Source: Bacteroidota bacterium
GTDB lineage: Bacteria > Bacteroidota > Rhodothermia > Balneolales > Balneolaceae
Reading direction: 5' to 3'
DNA length: 6,304 nucleotides
NCBI GenBank assembly: GCA_024635465.1
Contig: JAGXIS010000088.1
Location: 1-6,304, forward strand
Positions 1 through 6,304 of the stretch are shown in pieces. Made by a program: the position numbers and the translations under genes. The notes beneath the pieces were generated by a model. That model worked only from the letters and a program-made list of their open reading frames with translations, searched no databases and was not told the origin of the DNA. Numbering within the stretch: the first letter of the stretch is position 1; every line of letters begins with the position of its first letter.

Positions 1-1063
1 AAGACCATGTTGAATCAGATTGAAATGTTCGGCCCATAGCTCTAAACTGTCTTACAAATCGACGTTTTGTAACACTGGGAGCAAACTGACCATACTCGAT
101 CATAAACAATCTTGAAGTGTTAGGATCGTAGTATGTGAAATTCACAAAGGGTCCACCCATGAAATCATTGGTCATTCTCCATGTTCCCAACGTTTCGTAA
201 GCGATGAGATCATCTTCTCTTTCAAATTCCTCAGTGGTCACTTCTCTTCCATATTCAGTAGTTAAATAGGATTCATCCCTCTCGCCACGCATATATTTTT
301 CTAAAAGTGAATCTCGGGTTGCATTGATCCATTCATAATCCAAAAAACCGGGATCTTCCACCCCATCTTTCCACCATGCCATAATCCATCTATTATTTTC
401 AGGCAAATATCGTCTGAAAACTGTTACATTTTCCGTCTCCAGTGATTGTACATAATCATGTTGCATTCGGATACTCCATCCGTGATTATCCCATAAAGAA
501 TCAGATATGGCTACCTGCTCACCCCTTTCATAAATATCATATGTTTGTCTTTCAAATTCTAAATCCATCAGATTTCCAACCAATGATTTTTCAGAATTCC
601 GAATCTTATCCGCTAAATCTTCATCAGAAGTTGATGATAATAGAAGAGTCCATTGATCTCTGACCCACCTATCTCTTAATGGAAATGCAAAACTTTCACC
701 CTCTCGAACTCTATTTTCAACATCATCACTTAATATGGCTCTGATTAGGGTACCAACATTTGTTTCAGCATCGATCGGAGAGACAATTATGATATTTTTA
801 TACTTTTGAATTTCTTCTAATTCAGAGTTTGAGCTAAAGTCTCTATATATCAATCTATAGGTGGGTTCAGGAGCTGGTAAAGTCGTAAGATATTTTCCAA
901 ATGTGTCTTCAATTGCTAGAGCTGTCTGACTATCCTGGAATGTTGAGTCCATAACAACGATAACTTCATCAACACCTCCAATAGACAATGGTCTGTAATC
1001 ACCATCACATGAGATAATAGAAATTAGAAAAATAATGGGTAGAATCAATCGTAAAAATCTCAT
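1..1063 (-). CDS. DUF4837-family predicted lipoprotein, 3' end cut by window edge
   Basis: The frame is open from ATG at 1063 to the left edge: 354 codons, no stop. Residues 1-18 form a lipoprotein signal peptide: basic start (MRFLR), hydrophobic core (LILPIIFLISII) and lipobox I-I-S before Cys19. The mature protein should therefore be lipid-anchored and lie outside the cytoplasm. Family recognition rests on an early VIVVMDS strand (about 34-40), the LPAPEPTYRLIYRDF stretch (about 62-76), and the C-terminal hallmark near 295-307 (TWRMTNDFMGGPFV) followed by a YGQFAPSVTKRR segment. DUF4837 is a Bacteroidota-associated family of unknown function, and I assign none. The visible length is near what I recall for the family, so probably only a few C-terminal residues are missing. 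The gene starts 27 nt after trpA on the same strand with no terminator between, so it is probably the distal gene of the trp transcript. It is tryptophan-rich (10 Trp). No Shine-Dalgarno sequence is seen. Confidence 0.85.
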   Translation of the reverse strand, partial: MRFLRLILPIIFLISIISCDGDYRPLSIGGVDEVIVVMDSTFQDSQTALAIEDTFGKYLTTLPAPEPTYRLIYRDFSSNSELEEIQKYKNIIIVSPIDAETNVGTLIRAILSDDVENRVREGESFAFPLRDRWVRDQWTLLLSSTSDEDLADKIRNSEKSLVGNLMDLEFERQTYDIYERGEQVAISDSLWDNHGWSIRMQHDYVQSLETENVTVFRRYLPENNRWIMAWWKDGVEDPGFLDYEWINATRDSLLEKYMRGERDESYLTTEYGREVTTEEFEREDDLIAYETLGTWRMTNDFMGGPFVNFTYYDPNTSRLFMIEYGQFAPSVTKRRFVRQFRAMGRTFQSDSTWS

Positions 1064-1090
1064 AACTATATCTGTTTAACTATTTTATTT

Positions 1091-1924
1091 TTAAATATTT
1101 CCAAATTTCAGCTCTTTCACAAAAGAAAGTGTTCTTTGCTTCCAGCCGTTTGAAGGGTAATTGCCACGAATAGTATCAATTAATGCACTTCCAACAATAA
1201 AACCATCTACTTTTTTAGAGATAGAAATGGCGTCTTTATGATTCTTGATTCCAAATCCAACCAACTTAGGATTTTTTGTTACATTATTAGTAACTCTATC
1301 TATAAATTTGTCCACAGAATTAGAAATTTCTTCGCCTGTCCTGGCTCCTGTCACTCCGGTTACAGATACGCAATATACAAACCCTCGACTCTGCTCATCA
1401 ATTGCTTTCATTCTATCATCAGTGGAGTTTGGTGCAACCAAATAAATAAGATCCAGATTAAATTTTTTGGCAGCGTCTGATAATTTTGAGGACTCTTCAA
1501 TGGGGGCATCCGGTACAATAAGTCCGTCAACACCTTTATCCGATGCATCCTTACAAAATTTCTCAATTCCGTATCTGAGTATGGGATTAATATAACCCAT
1601 TAAGATAATTGGAATCTCCGAATTTTCACGTATATCAGATACCATATCTAGAATTTTAGACATGGTTATCCCATTCTCTATTGCAATATTACTGGCATAT
1701 TGAATAGTTGGCCCATCCGCTAATGGATCACTAAAGGGCATTCCAAGTTCAATAAGGTCGGCTCCATTTTTTTCAAAATCTAGCACTAATTCAACTGTTG
1801 ATTCTAAATCCGGATAACCTGCAGTGATAAATAGTGACATCAATTTTTCATCACTTTTTCTTGATTCAAAGACAGATTGAATACGATTTTTATTTTGGAT
1901 AGTCATGGTCTTCTTTGTACTCAT
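1091..1924 (-). CDS. trpA: Tryptophan synthase alpha subunit
   Basis: TrpA cleaves indole-3-glycerol phosphate to indole and glyceraldehyde 3-phosphate in the cytoplasm and passes indole through a tunnel to TrpB. The 277-residue protein is a full TIM barrel, slightly longer than usual. The signature LIELGMPFSDPLADGPTIQ contains both catalytic acids, Glu59 and Asp70 (E. coli Glu49 and Asp60). The mobile loop is seen as SVTGVTGAR (187-195), and the phosphate-binding turns as GFGI (223-226) and GSA (245-247). It starts 9 nt after the trpB stop, so the two subunits are almost certainly co-translated. ATG at 1924 gives the N-terminus MSTKKTM. A second in-frame ATG at 1906 (Met7) would give a length closer to the family norm, and neither has a Shine-Dalgarno sequence. 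The product assignment is secure; only the start is open. Confidence 0.97.
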   Translation of the reverse strand: MSTKKTMTIQNKNRIQSVFESRKSDEKLMSLFITAGYPDLESTVELVLDFEKNGADLIELGMPFSDPLADGPTIQYASNIAIENGITMSKILDMVSDIRENSEIPIILMGYINPILRYGIEKFCKDASDKGVDGLIVPDAPIEESSKLSDAAKKFNLDLIYLVAPNSTDDRMKAIDEQSRGFVYCVSVTGVTGARTGEEISNSVDKFIDRVTNNVTKNPKLVGFGIKNHKDAISISKKVDGFIVGSALIDTIRGNYPSNGWKQRTLSFVKELKFGNI

Positions 1925-1933
1925 TTAGAATCA

Positions 1934-3133
1934 TTATTTATTTTCTTTTGAAAACCATTCGGAGATAGTCTTCATATCTTTATCCCCCCTACCGGAGCAG
2001 TTTACGACAACAATTTCCTCCTTTTTGGTAAGTGGCATTAATGTCTCCAAATAAGCAAATGCATGTGCTGTTTCAATTGCAGGGATAATTCCCTCCTTAT
2101 CGGAAATCAATTTAACAGCATCCATCGCTTGTTGATCTGTAACACCATAGTATCTCACTCGTTTGATATCATGTAGATGCGAGTGTTCAGGGCCGATACC
2201 GGGATAGTCTAATCCTGCACTGATAGAGTGAGCCAACTGTATCTGTCCTTCGCTGTTGTGTAGCAAGTAACTGAGTGAACCGTGTAAAACACCCGGAGAA
2301 CCAATTGTTAAAGTGGCAGCGGTTTGATCTGTGTCGGAACCTAGTCCTGCTGCTTCTATTCCAATCATTTTAACACTTTCATCTTCAATAAATGGGTAGA
2401 AAAAACCAATTGCATTACTGCCCCCTCCTACACACGCAAGTAAATAATCAGGGAGTTTCCCTTCAGAATTTTGAAGCTGCTCTTTCGTCTCATCACCAAT
2501 AACTCTGTGGAAATTACGAGTCATCATAGGGTATGGATGTGGACCTACTACAGACCCTATTATATAAAAAGTATTCTCTACATTTGTAACCCAATCACGA
2601 ATGGCTTCATTGGTTGCGTCCTTTAATGTTTGAGAGCCGCTCGTGACGGATCTTACTTCAGCGCCCAAGAGACGCATACGATCGACATTGAGTTTTTGAC
2701 GCTCCATATCTTCAGCACCCATATAAATTACACATTCAAAACCGAATTTAGCGCAGGCCGTTGCTGTTGCAACTCCATGTTGACCGGCACCGGTTTCTGC
2801 GATAATTCTCTTTTTCCCCATATTACGTGCAAGCAAGAGCTGACCAATTGCGTTATTGATTTTATGTGCTCCAGTATGACATAAATCCTCTCTTTTCATA
2901 TAGATCTTTGCTTTACCGTAATAATCTGTCAGACGATTTGCATAGGTAAGCTTAGTAGGACGACCAACATACTCCTTTAAAAGGGAATGAAATTCTTGCT
3001 GAAAAAGTGGATCATTTTGTGACTCTTCATATGCAATTTCAAGTTCTTCAAGAGCGGGAATTAATATTTCGGGAACATATTTTCCTCCATATTCTCCAAA
3101 ATAACCCTGTTTTGTAGGTGCATTGTAATTCAT
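1934..3133 (-). CDS. trpB: Tryptophan synthase beta subunit
   Basis: TrpB is the PLP enzyme that condenses indole with L-serine to give tryptophan, working as alpha2beta2 with TrpA. At 399 residues it has the usual length. The N-terminus shows the family motif [12 protein letters not shown] (11-22). The PLP lysine is Lys91 in [15 protein letters not shown], the catalytic glutamate is Glu113 in AETGAGQHG, the cofactor phosphate loop is GGGSN (236-240), and the C-terminal cofactor-contacting motif is CSGRGDKD (379-386). The close match to the E. coli-type sequence, together with the adjacent trpA, indicates the alpha-dependent TrpB1 form and not the stand-alone TrpB2. The stop is a tandem TAA-TGA (1931-1936). 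The gene is preceded by the longest gap in the operon (78 nt, after trpF), so it could have some independent expression. ATG at 3133 is the natural start because the conserved N-terminal motif begins about ten residues later. Confidence 0.98.
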   Translation of the reverse strand: MNYNAPTKQGYFGEYGGKYVPEILIPALEELEIAYEESQNDPLFQQEFHSLLKEYVGRPTKLTYANRLTDYYGKAKIYMKREDLCHTGAHKINNAIGQLLLARNMGKKRIIAETGAGQHGVATATACAKFGFECVIYMGAEDMERQKLNVDRMRLLGAEVRSVTSGSQTLKDATNEAIRDWVTNVENTFYIIGSVVGPHPYPMMTRNFHRVIGDETKEQLQNSEGKLPDYLLACVGGGSNAIGFFYPFIEDESVKMIGIEAAGLGSDTDQTAATLTIGSPGVLHGSLSYLLHNSEGQIQLAHSISAGLDYPGIGPEHSHLHDIKRVRYYGVTDQQAMDAVKLISDKEGIIPAIETAHAFAYLETLMPLTKKEEIVVVNCSGRGDKDMKTISEWFSKENK

Positions 3134-3176
3134 ATGATTTTATTCAATAATTAATAACCAATTCATTCACATACCA

Positions 3177-3220
3177 AAATGTTCATCATTTAATCAACAT
3201 TTAATAAATAATCAAATGTT
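3177..3220. repeat. Three-part alternating 7-bp inverted repeat, trpF-trpB junction
   Basis: On the plus strand AAATGTT (3177-3183), its exact complement AACATTT (3196-3202) and AAATGTT again (3214-3220) are spaced by 12 and 11 nt. The central copy could pair with either outer copy, giving mutually exclusive hairpins in the trpF-trpB spacer. The outermost copy overlaps the end of trpF, including its stop codon. Each stem has a single G-C pair and a long loop, so the RNA structure would be very weak. A protein-binding site, or chance in AT-rich spacer DNA, is equally possible. The repeats are directly visible; any function is speculative. Confidence 0.3.
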
Positions 3221-3886
3221 ACCCATCTCCTGTTCATTCCAGATTTCTCTCATGATCTCAAAAAATTCCTCGACTTTATCAAAATCTTTCAATCCGGGTG
3301 ATTCTTCGAGTCCACTTGAAAGATCAACAACATTCGGTTGAACAGTTCCAATAGATTTTTTGATATTTGATGCATTCAATCCTCCCGATAGAAAAAAAGG
3401 AATCTCTTTTGTTATGGATTCTAAAACATTCCAATCAAAAACTTTCCCGGTCCCACCCCATTGACCTGTTATTTTTGTATCAAATAACAGGTAATCAACC
3501 GCAGATGAATACTCAGAAATCTTATGCTGCAGTTCATTAACTGAAGTATTATCCGAGATATGTATCGCTTTTATTACAGGAGACTCAATCAAACTGCAAT
3601 ACTCAGGTGATTCATTGCCATGTAACTGTACCATATCAATACCAGTCTCCTTAACAATTCTGTTTACATCATCTAGAGGTTGATTTACAAATACACCCAC
3701 TTTTAGCGGACCTTCAATCCAGTTATTAATGGCTCCCGCTTTTGCAGGTTCTATGTAACGCGGGCTTTCAGGATAAAATATAAATCCAAGGTAATCTGCC
3801 AATGCACCTGATGCAAAACGAGCATCTTCAAGATTTGTGATACCACAAATCTTAACTTTGGTACGATTTTCAGACTGAATAAACAT
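3212..3886 (-). CDS. trpF: Phosphoribosylanthranilate isomerase
   Basis: TrpF performs the Amadori rearrangement of N-(5-phosphoribosyl)anthranilate to CdRP, the substrate of TrpC. This is a stand-alone 224-residue TIM barrel, close to the usual size for the single-domain enzyme and not fused to TrpC. The first strand carries KVKICGIT with the general-base Cys14. The general-acid aspartate is Asp136 in DYLLFDT. Other family motifs in order are GVFVNQ (64-69), VQLHGNE (86-92), GGTGKVFDW (144-152), the phosphate-binding FLSGGLNASN (165-174) and VDLSSGLEESPGLKD (187-201). It lies 53 nt after trpC and 78 nt before trpB, the two loosest junctions in the operon. The upstream gap contains a possible internal promoter (3930-3957). 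ATG at 3886 is the only sensible start: the gap before it offers no better one, and the first conserved strand begins about ten residues in. Confidence 0.97.
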   Translation of the reverse strand: MFIQSENRTKVKICGITNLEDARFASGALADYLGFIFYPESPRYIEPAKAGAINNWIEGPLKVGVFVNQPLDDVNRIVKETGIDMVQLHGNESPEYCSLIESPVIKAIHISDNTSVNELQHKISEYSSAVDYLLFDTKITGQWGGTGKVFDWNVLESITKEIPFFLSGGLNASNIKKSIGTVQPNVVDLSSGLEESPGLKDFDKVEEFFEIMREIWNEQEMGNI

Positions 3887-3929
3887 GGTTTAAAGTTATT
3901 TGCTTATTATTTGTTATGAAGACAGGTCT

Positions 3930-3957
3930 CAAATTTACTCTATTTCATTGCTTCAAA
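3930..3957 (-). promoter_or_regulatory. Possible Bacteroidota-type internal promoter upstream of trpF
   Basis: Read on the minus strand, TAAATTTG (3937 down to 3930) is an exact match to the Bacteroidota -7 consensus TAnnTTTG. A TTTG matching the -33 element lies at 3957-3954, inside the end of trpC. The spacer is 16 nt, slightly short of the spacing I recall for these promoters. Transcription would begin within the trpC-trpF gap, about 40 nt ahead of the trpF start, and could give extra expression of trpF, trpB, trpA and the lipoprotein gene. Short motifs of this kind arise easily in AT-rich DNA, so this is a candidate only. Confidence 0.25.
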
Positions 3958-4737
3958 TCCAGAAATAAGATCTTTAACTGCTTCACCTACATTGTCTTGT
4001 CTCATAAAATGCTCCCCAATCAATGCTGAATGAATACCATTCTTCCATAAAAATAAGATATCTTCAGGACGATTTAGGCCACTTTCTGAAACTCTAACGA
4101 CATTTTCGGGGGCTTGACTCAAAATCGAAACTCCTCTATGAAGATCGACTTCAAAAGTTGATAAATTTCGGTTATTCACACCTACAATCTCGACCTGATC
4201 CCAATCAAGTGCGTGAAATTCATCTTCATGATAACACTCCACTAGAGCTTGTAATCCGAATTCATTTACAGCACTTAGCAATTCCGAAAGCTGTGTTCCA
4301 TTATACATCGTAGCAATGAGGAGTACTGCATCTGCTCCATACGCTTTAGCTTCTTTAACCTGAAATGGTTCGATGATAAAATCTTTTCGAAGAAGTGGAA
4401 CCGTACTGATTTTAGAAATTTGCTCAAGATATGAAAGTGATCCCTGGAAAAAGGGTTCATCCGTTAATACTGAGATTGCTCGGGCTCCATTGTTAATGTA
4501 CTCCTCAGCAATATGTAGAGGATCAAATCCTGTCCGGATAACACCTTTTGAAGGCGATGCTTTTTTTACTTCAGCAATGATTGAGATACCATTCTTGTTA
4601 TCCAATGCTTTTTTGAAATTCCGCCTTTTTTTACAATAAAACTCCATAGACTCAAGGTCTCTTAGAGAGATTTCACGCTTTCGTTTGGAAAGGTCCGATA
4701 CTGTTTTCTCTAAAATCTGTTCAAGAATATCATTCAT
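3940..4737 (-). CDS. trpC: Indole-3-glycerol phosphate synthase
   Basis: TrpC catalyses decarboxylating ring closure of CdRP to indole-3-glycerol phosphate, the substrate of TrpA. The protein has 265 residues, normal for the single-function enzyme, with no TrpF domain attached. The helical N-terminal extension typical of the family covers about residues 1-45. The active site is intact: Glu56 and Lys58 in IIAEVKKASPSKG, the catalytic Lys118 in LRKDFIIEPFQV, Glu167 in ALVECYH, Asn188 and Arg190 in GVNNRNL, and Glu218-Ser219 in VSESG. Phosphate binding is supported by the ALIGEHFM segment (238-245). The ATG lies only 2 nt after the trpD stop, a spacing that implies translational coupling to trpD and fixes the start. 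I see nothing unusual in the gene. Confidence 0.97.
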   Translation of the reverse strand: MNDILEQILEKTVSDLSKRKREISLRDLESMEFYCKKRRNFKKALDNKNGISIIAEVKKASPSKGVIRTGFDPLHIAEEYINNGARAISVLTDEPFFQGSLSYLEQISKISTVPLLRKDFIIEPFQVKEAKAYGADAVLLIATMYNGTQLSELLSAVNEFGLQALVECYHEDEFHALDWDQVEIVGVNNRNLSTFEVDLHRGVSILSQAPENVVRVSESGLNRPEDILFLWKNGIHSALIGEHFMRQDNVGEAVKDLISGFEAMK

Positions 4738-4739
4738 CT

Positions 4740-5777
4740 CTATTCAGACGCTATCTTTTGAGATTCACCTGCAAAAAGTTCAATTTTCTTTTTCATTTCA
4801 CCAGAATCGATACTTTTAGAGGCTAATTCTTTTGCCTGAGTAAAATCTTTCGCTTGATTGGCAACATAGATTGCAAATGCTGCATTTAATTCGACTATAT
4901 CTCTTTGAGCTTGTGTTGATCGATTTTCTGCTATTGCTTTAATGATTTCAGCATTATGCTTAGCATCACCACCCAGTAGATCTTTCATAGAAACCAAACT
5001 ATATCCATTTGTCGTGGGATCAAACTCAAACTGATGAGTACTATTTCCTCTATTTGTTTCAAAAAGATCACTTTTAGAGGTCAAACTTACTTCATCTAAC
5101 CCATCGTGCGAATGTACGGTCAGGGTTCTGTCAATGTCCAAACGTTCAAAGATTTGATGCATTTTTAAAGCTGATTCCCTGCTAAAGGTTCCTACCAACT
5201 GATATTTAACATTAGCCGGATTGAGCAATGGGCCAAGCATATTAAAAAAAGTACGGATTTTAAGTGCGCTGCGAGCCGGCATCACATGTTTCATTGCAGG
5301 ATGAAAATTCGGCGCAAACATGAAAGCCATACCGGTTTCATTATAAAGTTTTTCAACACCTGTTTTTTGCAGATTTGGAACACCACCTAATTCCAATAAA
5401 ACATCATAACTCCCACTTTTACTAGATACACTCCTGTTACCATGCTTTAAAACAGGTAAACCGGCACCTGCAACCACAAACATTGCAGCTGTTGATATGT
5501 TAAATGTACCACTCTTATCGCCGCCGGTTCCACAAAGATCTACTGCCCGGGATGCATCTACTTCGACCGGTATAGAGGAGTTTCTCATCACTTTTACAAA
5601 AGAAGTTAATTCATTAATGGATTCCCCTTTCATTCTCATTCCCATTAAAAAAGCACTTATTTCTTCACTGGAAACTTGACCGGACAATATCTGTCTCATC
5701 GACTCTTCAGCCTGATCTGATGTAAGATCACTACCCTTAGAAATAATTTCTATAGAATCTGTAAACATTTGCTGCAT
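4740..5777 (-). CDS. trpD: Anthranilate phosphoribosyltransferase
   Basis: TrpD transfers phosphoribosyl from PRPP to anthranilate, the second step of the branch. The 345-residue protein has the expected length and order: an alpha-helical N-terminal domain (about 1-70, including SSEEISAFLMGMRMKGES), then the catalytic domain. The PRPP-pyrophosphate loop is CGTGGDKSGTFNIST (82-96). KHGNRSVSSKSGSYDVLLELG (111-131) is the second substrate-binding motif, followed by FHPAMKHVMPARSALKIRTFFNMLGPLLNPA. The metal-binding pair Asp228-Glu229 sits in DGLDEVS. It is not fused to TrpG, unlike the E. coli bifunctional enzyme; trpG is a separate gene ending 22 nt upstream. ATG at 5777 is taken as the start, with a second in-frame ATG at 5768 also possible. 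The protein contains no tryptophan at all. The AT-rich leader lacks a Shine-Dalgarno sequence. Confidence 0.97.
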   Translation of the reverse strand: MQQMFTDSIEIISKGSDLTSDQAEESMRQILSGQVSSEEISAFLMGMRMKGESINELTSFVKVMRNSSIPVEVDASRAVDLCGTGGDKSGTFNISTAAMFVVAGAGLPVLKHGNRSVSSKSGSYDVLLELGGVPNLQKTGVEKLYNETGMAFMFAPNFHPAMKHVMPARSALKIRTFFNMLGPLLNPANVKYQLVGTFSRESALKMHQIFERLDIDRTLTVHSHDGLDEVSLTSKSDLFETNRGNSTHQFEFDPTTNGYSLVSMKDLLGGDAKHNAEIIKAIAENRSTQAQRDIVELNAAFAIYVANQAKDFTQAKELASKSIDSGEMKKKIELFAGESQKIASE

Positions 5778-5799
5778 ATATTATTGTCAAATTTTAAAA

Positions 5800-6304
5800 C
5801 TAAACATTTGCATAATTTAATGAGAGCCAATTTTTGATAATTTTAGGTCCTTCAGTAGTAAGAATGCTTTCAGGATGAAACTGAATACCTTCAATAGGGT
5901 ACTCTCGATGCCTCACTCCCATAATGACATCATCATCACTCTTTGCAGTTATTTCAAGAATGTCAGGTATGGTATCAGGATTCAGAACCAATGAATGATA
6001 GCGAGTAGCTGTAAATCCTTTTTCAATATTATCAAATACGGTTTTACCATCATGATAAATTTTTGATGTTTTACCATGCATTAAACTGGGTGCATATCCA
6101 ATCTTCGCTCCAAATACCTGGCCTATAGCCTGATGTCCCAGACATACTCCTAGTACCGGTTTAATTTTACCCAGATTCCGGATAATTGACTCTGTGATAC
6201 CTGCATTCTCAGGTCTGCCAGGGCCGGGTGAAATAAGGATTCGATCCGGATCCAGATCAATAATTTCATCTACGGTAAGTGCATCATTTCGAATTACTTT
6301 ATAA
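5800..6304 (-). CDS. trpG: Anthranilate synthase glutaminase subunit, 5' end cut by window edge
   Basis: TrpG hydrolyses glutamine and channels ammonia to TrpE, which makes anthranilate from chorismate. The frame is open from the right edge to a TAG ending at 5800, giving 167 visible residues; roughly the first 25-30, with the usual DNYDSFTYN motif, lie outside. A Met codon at 6081 is internal and is not the start, because the conserved class I amidotransferase motifs lie upstream of it. These are the oxyanion-strand motif SPGPG (visible 25-29) and the nucleophile elbow GVCLGHQAIG with Cys54. The rest of the triad is His143 and Glu145 in IQFHPES, so the catalytic centre is complete. The RYHSLV segment is also typical of TrpG/PabA. 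By sequence alone it could equally serve as PabA for folate synthesis, but its position ahead of trpD favours TrpG, perhaps with a dual role. Confidence 0.95.
   Translation of the reverse strand, partial: YKVIRNDALTVDEIIDLDPDRILISPGPGRPENAGITESIIRNLGKIKPVLGVCLGHQAIGQVFGAKIGYAPSLMHGKTSKIYHDGKTVFDNIEKGFTATRYHSLVLNPDTIPDILEITAKSDDDVIMGVRHREYPIEGIQFHPESILTTEGPKIIKNWLSLNYANV

Noticed and set aside
442..663. 73-codon plus-strand open frame
   Set aside because: It lies entirely inside the DUF4837 gene on the opposite strand and shows no recognisable domain. The minus-strand frame carries family motifs.
1238..1480. Plus-strand open frames opposite trpA (also 1245-1445)
   Set aside because: They are shadows of the conserved trpA coding sequence with no protein family resemblance.
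2630..2884. Plus-strand open frame opposite trpB
   Set aside because: It is antisense to the PLP-binding region of trpB, whose conservation explains the absence of stops.
3134..3211. Short peptides or a leader/attenuator in the trpF-trpB gap
   Set aside because: The longest ATG-initiated minus-strand frame I found there is about eight codons. It has no run of Trp codons and no strong hairpin with a T-tract. A trp leader would be expected before trpE, outside the window.
3911..3932. Near-palindrome AGAC-CT-GTCT in the trpC-trpF gap as a terminator
   Set aside because: The 2-nt spacer is too short for an RNA hairpin loop and no T-tract follows on the coding strand.
4275..4639. Open frames overlapping trpC (4275-4460 minus, 4373-4639 plus)
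   Set aside because: Both lie inside an intact trpC with all catalytic residues. Neither has a recognisable motif or start context.
5497..5679. Plus-strand open frame opposite trpD
   Set aside because: It is antisense to the conserved GTGGD region of trpD, with no independent support.
5800..6081. A short 93-codon gene starting at the Met codon at 6081
   Set aside because: The frame stays open to the right edge and includes the SPGPG and GVCLGHQ motifs upstream of that Met, so it is the C-terminal part of trpG.

Overview
The window holds one uninterrupted run of seven genes, all on the minus strand. Read in transcription order, right to left, they are trpG (5' end off the right edge), trpD, trpC, trpF, trpB, trpA, and a DUF4837-family lipoprotein gene whose 3' end runs off the left edge. 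There are no RNA genes, mobile elements, CRISPR arrays or rho-independent terminators that I can see. Every junction is 78 nt or shorter, so no gene-free stretch reaches 300 bases.

The organism looks like a member of the Bacteroidota or the wider Bacteroidota/Balneolota/Rhodothermota group. The DNA is AT-rich. None of the six visible start codons has a Shine-Dalgarno sequence, and most are preceded by A/T-rich sequence instead. The last gene belongs to DUF4837, a family I know only from this group. The enzyme order G-D-C-F-B-A is common there, with trpE expected just past the right edge. The exact genus cannot be read from the sequence.

The six enzymes take chorismate to tryptophan, apart from the TrpE subunit that is not in view. 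TrpG supplies ammonia to TrpE to make anthranilate. TrpD adds phosphoribosyl, TrpF isomerises the product, TrpC closes the indole ring, and TrpA and TrpB make tryptophan through the channelled alpha2beta2 complex. TrpC and TrpF are separate proteins here, not fused as in E. coli. I checked the catalytic residues of all six enzymes and none is missing, so the pathway looks functional.

The one accessory element is the left-hand gene (1-1063). Its reading frame is open for 354 codons from a good start, with a lipoprotein signal peptide and the DUF4837 C-terminal signature. It begins 27 nt after trpA with no terminator between them, so it is probably co-transcribed with the tryptophan genes. Its function is unknown. 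The wider gaps on either side of trpF (53 and 78 nt) hold a possible internal promoter and a small three-part repeat, both weak. Apart from these points this is an ordinary biosynthetic operon, and I found no evidence of a new system.
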